A stretch of DNA of 64,000 nt from Pseudacidovorax sp. RU35E (GTDB taxonomy: Bacteria; Pseudomonadota; Gammaproteobacteria; Burkholderiales; Burkholderiaceae_C): contig NZ_FTMY01000002.1 in the NCBI RefSeq assembly GCF_900156165.1, forward strand, positions 434,001 to 498,000. The letters are read 5' to 3'. Both the position numbers and the translations under genes were made by a program. Under the pieces are notes generated by a model. It made no database searches, was not told the DNA's origin, and worked only from the letters and a program-made list of their open reading frames with translations. Shown here in pieces: positions 38,139 through 46,960 of this stretch. Numbering within the stretch: the stretch's first letter is position 1; every line of letters begins with the position of its first letter.

Positions 38139-38993
38139 TCAGGCTGCGGCGGCGCGCTCGGCCGACTCGACGGTGTTGACCAGCAGCATGGTCACCGTCA
38201 TGGGGCCTACACCACCGGGCACCGGCGTGATCCAGCCGGCCACCTCCTTGACTGCGGCGAAGTCCACGTCGCCGCAGAGCTTGCCCTGCTCGTTGCGGTT
38301 CATGCCCACGTCGATGACGATGGCGCCGGGCTTGACCATGTCGGCCGTCACCGTGTTGCGGCGGCCCACGGCGGCGACCACGATGTCGGCCTGGCGCACA
38401 TGGTGCGACAGGTCGGCCGTGGCGCTGTGGCAGATGGTGACGGTGGCGTTCTTGGCCAGCAGCATCAGCGCCATCGGCTTGCCCACGTTGTTGCTGCGGC
38501 CGATGACCACCGCGTGCTTCCCCTTGATCGGCACGCCGGTGCTCTCCAGCAGCTTGATGCAGCCATAGGGCGTACAGGACCAGAAGCCCGGCAGGCCGGT
38601 CATCAGCGCGCCGGCGCTGGCGACGTGGAAGCCGTCCACATCCTTTTCGGCCGCGATGGTCTCAATGACCTTGTCGGCATCGATGTGCTTGGGCAGTGGC
38701 AACTGCACCAGGATGCCGTGGATGGACGGATCGGCGTTGAGGGCCCGCACCCGTTCCAGCAGGTCCGCTTCCGTCATCGTGGGCTCGTAGCGCTCCAGCA
38801 CCGAGTGCATGCCCGCCTGCTGGCAGGCCTCGACCTTCTTGCCCACGTACACCTGGCTGGCCGGGTCCTCGCCGACCAGGATCACCGCCAGCCCCGGCGT
38901 GATGCCACGTGCCTTGAGAGCGGCGGTGCGCTCGGCCACTTCGGCGCGGATCGTGCGGGCCACGGCATTGCCGTCGATGAGTTGTGCAGTCAT
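38139..38993 (-). CDS. folD: Methylenetetrahydrofolate dehydrogenase / cyclohydrolase
   Basis: 284 residues. FolD converts methylene-THF to formyl-THF in two steps, supplying one-carbon units for purines. Motifs: [18 protein letters not shown] with Tyr49 and Lys53, [17 protein letters not shown], the NADP loop [17 protein letters not shown] and [18 protein letters not shown]. The length and start are standard. It is followed, on the same strand, by prlC. The terminator of the response-regulator gene lies just upstream. Confidence 0.97.
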   Translation of the reverse strand: MTAQLIDGNAVARTIRAEVAERTAALKARGITPGLAVILVGEDPASQVYVGKKVEACQQAGMHSVLERYEPTMTEADLLERVRALNADPSIHGILVQLPLPKHIDADKVIETIAAEKDVDGFHVASAGALMTGLPGFWSCTPYGCIKLLESTGVPIKGKHAVVIGRSNNVGKPMALMLLAKNATVTICHSATADLSHHVRQADIVVAAVGRRNTVTADMVKPGAIVIDVGMNRNEQGKLCGDVDFAAVKEVAGWITPVPGGVGPMTVTMLLVNTVESAERAAAA

Positions 38994-39017
38994 GGGTGCA
39001 GGCAGGGAAGGGGAATG

Positions 39018-39049
39018 AAAAACGCCCGCGGCCAGGGCCGAACGGGCGT
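39018..39049 (-). terminator. Rho-independent terminator of the response-regulator gene
   Basis: On the minus strand an ACGCCCG/CGGGCGT stem (39043-39049 with 39022-39028), with an inner GGCC/GGCC element, is followed by a TTTTT run (39018-39022). It lies about 30 bases after the response-regulator stop and upstream of folD. Confidence 0.8.
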
Positions 39050-39080
39050 GACGAGGGAGCGGTGGGGCGTTGCGGCGGCG

Positions 39081-39704
39081 TCAGGCCTTGGCGGTCTGGC
39101 CCAGGGCGATCTTCAGCAGATCGGCCACCGTGTTGGCGTTGAGCTTTTCCATGATGTTGGCGCGGTGCGCCTCCACCGTCTTGATGCTGATGCCCAGGTC
39201 GTCGGCTATCTGCTTGTTGAGACGGCCCGCGACGATGCGTTCGAGCACCTGCGATTCGCGGCCGGTGAGCTTTGACAGGAGCGCGTCGCGGCTGGCGGAT
39301 TGCTGGTACTGCGCGAAGGCGGTGCGGGCATGTTCGAGCATGCGCTCGACCAGCGAGACCAGGGCTTCGTCGTTGAAGGGCTTCTGGATGAAGTCCATCG
39401 CACCCTTCTTCATCGAATCGACCGCCATCGGCACGTCGCCGTGACCGGTGATGACCACGATGGGCAGGGGCGACTTGCGCTCGATGAGCTTGTCCTGAAG
39501 CTCCAGGCCCGACATGCCGGCCATCCGGATGTCGACGATCAGGCAGGCCACCTCACGCGGGTCGTAGCGGGCCAGGAAGGACTCGGCAGATTCGAAGCAG
39601 CGGACCCGGTAGTCCTTGCCTTCAAGCAACCACTGGAGCGAGTCGCGGACGGCCTCGTCGTCGTCCACCACATAGACCGTGCCCTTCTTGGGGATCAAAC
39701 TCAT
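39081..39704 (-). CDS. FixJ/NarL-type two-component response regulator
   Basis: 207 residues. The receiver domain has acidic pocket VVDDDEAVRD, phospho-acceptor Asp58 (CLIVDIRMAG), Thr86 in VITGHGD and Lys108 in FIQKPF. A LuxR-type helix-turn-helix lies at about 140-200 (LTGRESQVLERIVAGRLNKQIADDLGISIKTVEAHRANIMEKL). The FixJ/TodT-like pattern predicts a transcription activator when phosphorylated by the sensor kinase encoded 17 bases upstream. The ATG at 39704 is chosen; the open frame beyond it overlaps the kinase gene. Confidence 0.93.
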   Translation of the reverse strand: MSLIPKKGTVYVVDDDEAVRDSLQWLLEGKDYRVRCFESAESFLARYDPREVACLIVDIRMAGMSGLELQDKLIERKSPLPIVVITGHGDVPMAVDSMKKGAMDFIQKPFNDEALVSLVERMLEHARTAFAQYQQSASRDALLSKLTGRESQVLERIVAGRLNKQIADDLGISIKTVEAHRANIMEKLNANTVADLLKIALGQTAKA

Positions 39705-39721
39705 GCGCTTACCTTTGCCTC

Positions 39722-42316
39722 TCAGGAAATCGAGGAGCCTGCGCCGGCCTTGCCTGCCGCAGTGGGCGGTTGGCCGGAGGCGGTCCAGTCGGGGGAACGG
39801 TCGTCGCTTGCTACGGAATCCGGAGCGCCGTTCACTGGAATCCAGAAGGAGAAACGGCAGCCGACGACCTCCGATCCATTGTAGAGGTTCTCCGCCTGCA
39901 TCCGGCCGCGGTGCGACTCCACGATGCTGCGGCACAGGTTGAGGCCGATGCCCATGCCTTCGGCCTTGGTGGAGAAGAAGGCTTCATAGAGCCGTTCCAT
40001 CACCTCCGGCGCCAGGCCCTTGCCCGTGTCCTGCACCGCGAACTCGATGGCTTGCTGGCCCTCGACTTTGCGGGGTACCACCCGCAATTCGACGGTGCGG
40101 CGCGCCGGCGGGCGCTGCGCCATGTCGATCGATTCGGCGGCGTTTTTCATCAGGTTCACCAGCACCTGCTCGATCAGGATCCGGTCGACGTGCACCGTGG
40201 GCAGGCGTGCCGCGACGTAGTGGTTGAGTCGCACGTTGCGACGCTTGAGCTCGATGCCCGCCAGTTCCACCGCCTCGCCGACCATGGTGGCAACCTCGGA
40301 CGGCGTGCGATTGGGCTCGCTGCGCTTCACGAAGGACCGGATGCGCTGGATGATCTGGCCGGCCCGCTGCGCCTGCTTGACCGTTTTTTCCAGTGCGCCC
40401 AACAGGGCCTCGGTGTCGATCTGCTGGCCGCGGATGCGCGACATCATGCCGTTGCAGTAGTTGCTGATGGCGGCGAGCGGCTGGTTCAGCTCGTGCGCCA
40501 CGCTCGATGCCATCTCGCCCATGGTGATGAGGCGGCTGGCGGACTGGGCCCGGTCGGCCTGCTGCGCCGCCTGTTCCTCGGCATCGCGGCGCGCGGTGAT
40601 GTCGGTGGCGATCACCAGCTGCGCGAGCCGGCCATCCACCCAGGTCAGGTAGCGCGACCGCACTTCGAGCCACTTGTTGAGATGGGGCACGAAGATCTCG
40701 TTGTTGGCGGGCTGTGCGGCCGTCAGCGCATCGGTGGGCAGTCCGGCCAGCGGGTCGACGTCGTCCAGGTCGTTGGCATGGCTGGGTGAGGGCGCGGCTC
40801 CGGCCTGGGCCACCATGCCCAGGTGCCCCACGGTGTCGGAGCCGAACCAGGCGCGGTACATCTTGTTGGCGAACAGCAGTTCCTCGCTGCCCAGGGGTGC
40901 CACCGACACCGAGGCGTCGAGCGCCTCCAGCACGGTGGTGAAGCGCTCATGCGACGCCGACAGCTGCTCGCGGATGCGCGTCGGCTCGGTGATGTCGGTC
41001 ATCGACGTCATCCAGCCTGTCTGGTGACCGTGGGCGTCGACCAGGGGCGACACATAGAGCCGCGCCGGGAAGATGGAGCCGTTCTTGCGCCGTACCCGCA
41101 CCTGGAAACCGCCCGGCAGCGCGCGGCCGTGGATCTCTTCCTCCAACCGTTCGTTCATCAGCTCGGTGTCGCTTTCGAGCCAATACGGGAAGGGTGGCTT
41201 GCGGCCGACCAGCTCCTCCTCGCTCCAGCCGGTCATCGTGCAGAAGGCGGCATTGACATAACTGATGCTGCCGTCCAGATCGAGCACCCGCATGCCGGTG
41301 AGCATGGAGTTTTCCATCGCACGCCGGAAGTTGGTTTCGGCCTGCAGCGCCTGCTGCGCCGCCATTCGCCGGCGGGTGTGGCGCCAGGTGCCAACCAGAA
41401 GGCCGCTGGTCAGGACCGACAGCGCCGTCACGAGCCAGAACAGCCCGTTGCCGACCAGTCCGAGCGACGTGCGCCAGGCCTGCGCCCGCAACACCAGACT
41501 GTTTCCGACGGGCGAAACCGGGACTTCGTACTCGTTCGTCGGTTCGGCCCAGGGCAGCGGCCGGTATTCTGCGGGGCTGCGGCTGTTGGTCGTGGTGCCG
41601 GCCAGCAGCTTGCCGGTACCGTCCAGCAGCGAGACGGCGTATTTGGCCGAGACCTCTGGCGGAATGCCATAGCGCAGCAGGCCGTCGACCGAAAACTCTC
41701 CGAGGACCGTGCCCGCAAACAGGCCCTGGTCGAACAGCGGAATGTGCAACTGCAGCGCAGCGGTTCGGCCGTCCACGGCCGTGGGCTGCGAATAGACGGG
41801 CTGGGCCAGTTCGCGCGCCAGCGCGTAGTGGGTCTCGATGTCGCCGGGCCGAAGCAGGTCGCCGGCCATGTGCTGTTGAGAAGGGGAAACGCTCGGCGAG
41901 GCATAAGTCGCGCGCCAGACGCGCCGGTCATCGATCCAACTGATCGCCTGCAGTTCTGGAAACTGGCTGACCAGCGACTCTGCGCGGCTGGTGAATTCGA
42001 TCGGATCGACTTCGTGATTGCTCGCGTCGCGCGCGAGGCGCATCAACTGTTCCTGCCGTTCCAGCAGCCGCAGTCTCAGCCGCTGCTGCGCGTATTCGAC
42101 GTCGCGGCGCACGGACTCGCGCTCGCGCTCCAGCTCCTCCGCCCGCAGATACCAGAAGGCCGCCACGATGGCGGCCAGGAACAGCAGTACGGCCGCCATC
42201 GGCACCAGCATGGCCACGCTGTCCTGCAGCGGGGGTGTCTGGCGTTTCCACCAGCGCTGCCACCACGACACGAGCGGGAGAGGATGGCCCGCGGTGGGCT
42301 CGGGACGAGAACGCAT
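39722..42316 (-). CDS. PAS-domain sensor histidine kinase (DctB/FixL-like)
   Basis: 864 residues. Two membrane helices (about 35-57 and 285-306) frame a periplasmic domain of 225 residues, probably a double-Cache-type sensor. Two PAS regions follow, the first with VLDLDGSISYVNAAFCTMTGWSEEELVG and RVRRKNGSIFPARLY. HisKA has His608 in SSVAHELNQPLAAISNYCNGM, and the ATPase domain shows NLMKNAAES, DTGKGLAPE and FFSTKAEGMGIGLNLC. It is paired with the response regulator downstream. The signal may be a carboxylate, by analogy with DctB; this is inferred. It is divergent from aceE. Confidence 0.92.
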   Translation of the reverse strand: MRSRPEPTAGHPLPLVSWWQRWWKRQTPPLQDSVAMLVPMAAVLLFLAAIVAAFWYLRAEELERERESVRRDVEYAQQRLRLRLLERQEQLMRLARDASNHEVDPIEFTSRAESLVSQFPELQAISWIDDRRVWRATYASPSVSPSQQHMAGDLLRPGDIETHYALARELAQPVYSQPTAVDGRTAALQLHIPLFDQGLFAGTVLGEFSVDGLLRYGIPPEVSAKYAVSLLDGTGKLLAGTTTNSRSPAEYRPLPWAEPTNEYEVPVSPVGNSLVLRAQAWRTSLGLVGNGLFWLVTALSVLTSGLLVGTWRHTRRRMAAQQALQAETNFRRAMENSMLTGMRVLDLDGSISYVNAAFCTMTGWSEEELVGRKPPFPYWLESDTELMNERLEEEIHGRALPGGFQVRVRRKNGSIFPARLYVSPLVDAHGHQTGWMTSMTDITEPTRIREQLSASHERFTTVLEALDASVSVAPLGSEELLFANKMYRAWFGSDTVGHLGMVAQAGAAPSPSHANDLDDVDPLAGLPTDALTAAQPANNEIFVPHLNKWLEVRSRYLTWVDGRLAQLVIATDITARRDAEEQAAQQADRAQSASRLITMGEMASSVAHELNQPLAAISNYCNGMMSRIRGQQIDTEALLGALEKTVKQAQRAGQIIQRIRSFVKRSEPNRTPSEVATMVGEAVELAGIELKRRNVRLNHYVAARLPTVHVDRILIEQVLVNLMKNAAESIDMAQRPPARRTVELRVVPRKVEGQQAIEFAVQDTGKGLAPEVMERLYEAFFSTKAEGMGIGLNLCRSIVESHRGRMQAENLYNGSEVVGCRFSFWIPVNGAPDSVASDDRSPDWTASGQPPTAAGKAGAGSSIS

Positions 42317-42340
42317 GGCGCGAGTTTAGAAGAGCGCGTC

Positions 42341-42378
42341 TTTGCAAATTTCCCTGCAATATGGCCTGTGAAATTTCA
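42341..42378. promoter_or_regulatory. Two palindromes between the sensor kinase gene and aceE
   Basis: TTTGCAAA (42341-42348) is a perfect 8-bp palindrome and, extended, gives TTGCA-N8-TGCAA (42342-42359). TGAAATTTCA (42369-42378) is a perfect 10-bp palindrome. Both lie 25-62 bases from the kinase start and 131-168 bases from aceE, in an AT-rich gap. They are good candidates for operators controlling one or both genes. Confidence 0.4.
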
Positions 42379-42508
42379 TATAAAGAAATCTCATGGCACC
42401 ATTTGGAATATCCACTTTTTATGAGACACTGCGCCGCCCGCGCGATGCGGCCTTTCTTCCTCTCTCAATTAACGTACGCCACGTACACACCGATTCAAGG
42501 AGACCCGG

Positions 42509-45223
42509 ATGTCGGCCAACCCCGAGAAACCCACTGGCGCCGCAGCGAACGAAGCTGACGTGCAAGAGATGCAGGAATGGAAGGACGCGTTGTCGGCCAT
42601 CATTCAGAACGAAGGCGCCGACCGCGCGCACGCCCTGCTGGAAGAACTGCTCGAGCACGCCCGCCAGAACACGGTGGACATGCCCTTCTCGGCCAACACC
42701 GGCTACGTGAACACCATCGAGCCCAGCCAGGAAGCCCGCAGCCCCGGCAACCTGGAGATCGAACAGCGCCTGCGCGCCTACATGCGCTGGAACGCCATGG
42801 CGATGGTGGTCAAGGCCAACCGCCACCATCCGCCCGAAGGCGGCGACCTGGGCGGTCACATCGGCTCCTTCGCCTCGCTGGCCAGCATGTTTGGCGCCGG
42901 CTTCAACCACTTCTGGCATGCCGAGAGCGAGAACCATGGCGGTGACCTGCTCTACATCCAGGGCCACGTCTCGCCCGGCATCTACGCCCGCGCCTACCTC
43001 GAAGGCCGCCTGAGCGAAGAGCAACTGCTCAACTTCCGCCAGGAAGTCGACGGCAAGGGCCTGTCGAGCTATCCGCACCCCAAGCTGATGCCCGAGTTCT
43101 GGCAGTTCCCGACGGTGTCCATGGGCCTGGGCCCGCTGATGGCCATCTACCAGGCGCGCTTCCTCAAGTACCTGCATGCCCGCGGCATCGCCGACACCGC
43201 CAACCGCAAGGTCTGGGTCTTCTGCGGCGACGGTGAAATGGACGAGGTCGAGTCGCTGGGCGCCATCGGCCTGGCTGCGCGCGAGAACCTGGACAACCTG
43301 ATCTTCGTCATCAACTGCAACCTGCAGCGCCTGGACGGCCCGGTGCGTGGCAACGGCAAGATCATCCAGGAACTCGAAGGCGAATTCCGCGGCGCCAACT
43401 GGAACGTCATCAAGCTCATCTGGGGCAAGGGCTGGGACGCCCTGCTCGCCAAGGACCACGACGGTGCCCTGCGCGAGCTGATGATGAAGACCAACGACGG
43501 CGACTATCAGGCCATGAAGGCCAACGACGGCGCGTACGTCCGCAAGCACTTCTTCGGGCGCGATCCGCGCACGGCCAAGATGGTCGAGAACATGACCGAC
43601 GACGAGATCTGGAACTTGCAGCGCGGTGGCCACGACTCGCAGAAGGTCTATGCCGCCTTCCATGCCGCCCAGAACCACACCGGCCAGCCCACCGTGCTGC
43701 TGGTCAAGACGGTCAAGGGCTTCGGCATGGGCAAGATCGGCGAAGGCAAGAACACGGTCCACCAGACCAAGAAGCTTGGCGACGAGGACATCAAGGCCTT
43801 CCGCGACCGCTTCAACATTCCGGTCCCCGACAGTCAGCTGGCCGAGCTGCCCTTCTACAAGCCGGCCGACGACACGCCGGAGATGAAGTACCTTCATGAG
43901 CGCCGCAAGGCCCTGGGCGGTTACCTGCCGCACCGCCGCGTCAAGGCCGACGAGAGCTTCACCGTGCCGTCGCTCGACACCTTCAAGGCCGTGCTCGAGC
44001 CCACGGCCGAAGGCCGCGAGATCTCGACCACGCAGGCCTACGTGCGCTTCCTGACGCAGCTGCTGCGCGACAAGGCCCTGGGCCCGCGCGTGGTGCCCAT
44101 CCTGGTGGACGAGGCCCGCACCTTCGGCATGGAAGGCCTGTTCCGCCAGGTGGGCATCTACAACCCGCATGGACAGCAGTACACCCCAGTCGACAAGGAC
44201 CAGGTCATGTACTACAAGGAAGACAAGGCCGGTCAGATCCTGCAGGAAGGCATCAACGAGGCCGGCGGCATGTCCAGCTGGATCGCCGCCGCCACCTCGT
44301 ACAGCACGAACAACCGCATCATGGTGCCGTTCTACGTGTACTACTCGATGTTCGGCTTCCAGCGCATCGGCGACCTGGCCTGGGCGGCCGGCGACATGCA
44401 AGCCCGCGGCTTCCTGCTGGGCGGCACGTCGGGGCGCACCACGCTGAACGGCGAAGGCCTGCAGCACGAGGACGGCCACAGCCACATCCTGGCCAACACC
44501 ATCCCCAACTGCGTCAGCTACGACCCGACCTTCGCCCATGAAGTGGCGGTGATCCTGCACCACGGCCTCAAGCGCATGGTCGAGAAGCAGGACAACGTCT
44601 ACTACTACCTGACCCTGCTCAACGAGAACTATGCGATGCCCGGCCTGCAGCCCGGCACCGAAGAGCAGATCATCAAGGGCATGTACATGGTCAAGCAGGC
44701 GCCGGCCCTGGACAGCAAGGCGCCCACGGCGCAGCTGCTGGGCAGCGGCACCATCCTGCGCGAGTCCTTCTTCGCCCAGGAACTGCTGGAGAAGGACTGG
44801 GGCGTCGCCGCATCGGTCTGGAGCTGCCCGAGCTTCAACGAGCTGACCCGCGACGGCCAGGACGCCGACCGCTGGAACCTGCTGCACCCGACCGAGACGG
44901 CCCGCGTGCCCTTCGTCGCGGAGCAACTGGGCAAGACCACGGGCCCGGTGGTCGCCTCCACCGACTACATGAAGGCTTATGCCGAGCAGATCCGTCCCTT
45001 CATCCCGAAGGGCCGCAACTACAAGGTGCTGGGCACCGACGGCTTCGGCCGCTCGGACTTCCGCAGCAAGCTGCGCGAGCACTTCGAGGTGAACCGCCAC
45101 TACATCGTGGTCGCGACGCTCAAGGCACTGGCCGAAGACGGTGCGGTGCCGGCGGCCAAGGTGGCCGAGGCCATCAAGAAGTACGGCATCAACGCCGACA
45201 AGATCAACCCGCTCTACGCGTAA
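42509..45223 (+). CDS. aceE: Pyruvate dehydrogenase E1 component, homodimeric type
   Basis: 904 residues, the normal length for the single-chain E1 of proteobacteria. It decarboxylates pyruvate with thiamine diphosphate and acetylates the E2 lipoyl group. Typical segments are MRWNAMAMVVKANRH, GGHIGSFASLASMFGAGFNHF, the ThDP motif GDGEMDEVESLGAIGLAARENLDNLIFVINCNLQRLDGPVRGNGKI, and EGLQHEDGHSH. AGGAG lies upstream of the ATG. It heads the aceE-aceF-lpdA operon and is divergent from a two-component system that may regulate it. Confidence 0.98.
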   Translation: MSANPEKPTGAAANEADVQEMQEWKDALSAIIQNEGADRAHALLEELLEHARQNTVDMPFSANTGYVNTIEPSQEARSPGNLEIEQRLRAYMRWNAMAMVVKANRHHPPEGGDLGGHIGSFASLASMFGAGFNHFWHAESENHGGDLLYIQGHVSPGIYARAYLEGRLSEEQLLNFRQEVDGKGLSSYPHPKLMPEFWQFPTVSMGLGPLMAIYQARFLKYLHARGIADTANRKVWVFCGDGEMDEVESLGAIGLAARENLDNLIFVINCNLQRLDGPVRGNGKIIQELEGEFRGANWNVIKLIWGKGWDALLAKDHDGALRELMMKTNDGDYQAMKANDGAYVRKHFFGRDPRTAKMVENMTDDEIWNLQRGGHDSQKVYAAFHAAQNHTGQPTVLLVKTVKGFGMGKIGEGKNTVHQTKKLGDEDIKAFRDRFNIPVPDSQLAELPFYKPADDTPEMKYLHERRKALGGYLPHRRVKADESFTVPSLDTFKAVLEPTAEGREISTTQAYVRFLTQLLRDKALGPRVVPILVDEARTFGMEGLFRQVGIYNPHGQQYTPVDKDQVMYYKEDKAGQILQEGINEAGGMSSWIAAATSYSTNNRIMVPFYVYYSMFGFQRIGDLAWAAGDMQARGFLLGGTSGRTTLNGEGLQHEDGHSHILANTIPNCVSYDPTFAHEVAVILHHGLKRMVEKQDNVYYYLTLLNENYAMPGLQPGTEEQIIKGMYMVKQAPALDSKAPTAQLLGSGTILRESFFAQELLEKDWGVAASVWSCPSFNELTRDGQDADRWNLLHPTETARVPFVAEQLGKTTGPVVASTDYMKAYAEQIRPFIPKGRNYKVLGTDGFGRSDFRSKLREHFEVNRHYIVVATLKALAEDGAVPAAKVAEAIKKYGINADKINPLYA

Positions 45224-45268
45224 TCCACCCCCCGGAACTGAAACGCCTCGAAGGCGGGAGACACGAAC

Positions 45269-46948
45269 ATGGCAGCAGTGGAAGTGAAAGTGCCCGACAT
45301 CGGCGACTTCGATGAAGTCGCGGTGATCGAAGTGCTGGTCAAGCCCGGCGACACGGTCAAGGCCGAGCAGTCGCTGATCACGGTCGAATCGGACAAGGCC
45401 TCGATGGAGATTCCGTCGTCGGCCGCCGGCGTGGTCAAGGAGGTCAAGGTGAATGTGGGCGACAAGGTCAAGGAAGGCTCGATCGTCCTGATCCTGGAAG
45501 GTGAGGGCGCTGGCGCCCCGGCCGCCGCGGCACCGGCACCTGCCGAGGCCGCCGCGCCTGCTCCGGCTTCGCAAGCCGCACCCGCGCCGGCACCCGCCGC
45601 CGCAGCGCCGGCCGCGTCGGGTCCGGTCGAGATCAAGGTGCCCGATATCGGCGACTTCAAGGACGTCGCTGTCATCGAGGTGCTGGTCAAGCCCGGCGAC
45701 ACGGTCAAGGCCGAGCAGTCGCTGATCACGGTCGAATCGGACAAGGCCTCGATGGAGATCCCGTCGCCGGCCGCCGGCACGATCAAGGAGCTCAAGGTCA
45801 AGGTGGGTGACACGGTCAACATCGGTGACCTGATCGGTCTGATGGAAGGCGCGGCCGGTTCCGCCCCCGCCGCCAGCCCGGCCGCGCCCGCGCCGGCATC
45901 GGCGCCGGCTCAGGCCGCTGCCACCCCTGCACCTGCCCAGGCAGCAGCTGCGTCCGCCGCCGCGGCCACGAGCGTGCCCGCGCACGACCCGACCAAGACG
46001 CCGGCCACCGGCCTGCCGCATGCCTCGCCTTCGGTGCGCAAGTTCGCCCGAGAGCTGGGCGTGCCGCTGGAAGAGGTCAAGGGCAGCGGTCCCAAGGGCC
46101 GCATCACCCAGGAAGACGTCCAGGGCTTCACCAAGTCCGTGATGGCCGGTGCCACGCAGACCAAGGCGCAGGCAGCCAAGGCCCCGGCCGGCGGCGGCGG
46201 CGCTGACGGCGCGGCCCTGGGCCTGCTGCCCTGGCCCAAGGTCGATTTCGCGAAGTTCGGCGCCGTCGATCGCAAGGACCTGTCGCGCATCAAGAAGATC
46301 AGCGGCGCCAACCTGCATCGCAACTGGGTCATGATCCCGCACGTCACCAACAACGACGAAGCGGACATCACCGAACTGGAAGCCTTCCGCGTCTCCACCA
46401 ACAAGGAGAACGAGAAGTCGGGCGTGAAGGTCACGATGCTGGCCTTCGTCATCAAGGCCGTGGTCGCGGCCCTGAAGAAGTTCCCCGAGTTCAACACCAG
46501 TCTGGATGGCGACACCCTGGTCTACAAGCAGTACTTCAACATCGGCTTCGCGGCGGACACGCCGAACGGCCTGGTGGTGCCGGTGCTCAAGGAGGCCGAC
46601 AAGAAGGGCATCGTGCAGATCAGCCAGGAGATGGGCGAACTCGCCAAGAAGGCGCGCGACGGCAAGCTCGGCGCGGCCGACATGCAGGGCGGCTGCATGT
46701 CGATCAGCTCGCTCGGCGGCATCGGCGGCACGCATTTCACCCCCATCGTCAATGCGCCCGAAGTGGCCATCCTGGGCCTCTCCAAGGGCCAGATGAAGCC
46801 GGTGTGGGACGGCAAGCAGTTCGTGCCGCGCCTGATGCTGCCGCTGTCGCTGTCGTACGACCATCGCGTCATCGACGGTGCCGCCGCGGCCCGCTTCAAT
46901 GCCTTCCTGGGCCAGCTGCTGGCGGACTACCGCCGCATCGTGCTGTAA
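45269..46948 (+). CDS. aceF: Dihydrolipoamide acetyltransferase, PDH E2, two lipoyl domains
   Basis: 559 residues. Two lipoyl domains carry [11 protein letters not shown] with lipoylated Lys43 and Lys159, joined by Ala/Pro linkers. A peripheral subunit-binding domain ([33 protein letters not shown]) and the catalytic domain with the His of [15 protein letters not shown] follow. It transfers acetyl groups to CoA and forms the core of the PDH complex. The two lipoyl domains are so recent a duplicate that 80 bases are identical. It lies 45 bases after aceE. Confidence 0.97.
   Translation: MAAVEVKVPDIGDFDEVAVIEVLVKPGDTVKAEQSLITVESDKASMEIPSSAAGVVKEVKVNVGDKVKEGSIVLILEGEGAGAPAAAAPAPAEAAAPAPASQAAPAPAPAAAAPAASGPVEIKVPDIGDFKDVAVIEVLVKPGDTVKAEQSLITVESDKASMEIPSPAAGTIKELKVKVGDTVNIGDLIGLMEGAAGSAPAASPAAPAPASAPAQAAATPAPAQAAAASAAAATSVPAHDPTKTPATGLPHASPSVRKFARELGVPLEEVKGSGPKGRITQEDVQGFTKSVMAGATQTKAQAAKAPAGGGGADGAALGLLPWPKVDFAKFGAVDRKDLSRIKKISGANLHRNWVMIPHVTNNDEADITELEAFRVSTNKENEKSGVKVTMLAFVIKAVVAALKKFPEFNTSLDGDTLVYKQYFNIGFAADTPNGLVVPVLKEADKKGIVQISQEMGELAKKARDGKLGAADMQGGCMSISSLGGIGGTHFTPIVNAPEVAILGLSKGQMKPVWDGKQFVPRLMLPLSLSYDHRVIDGAAAARFNAFLGQLLADYRRIVL
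45332..45759 (+). repeat. Direct repeat within aceF: two identical 80-bp copies
   Basis: Bases 45332-45411 and 45680-45759 are identical, 348 bases apart (116 codons). They encode the core of the two lipoyl domains, from [13 protein letters not shown] through SDKASME. Flanking parts of the two domains differ, so only the core is preserved or has been homogenised by gene conversion. Confidence 0.9.
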
Positions 46949-46960
46949 GGAGACCATGGC

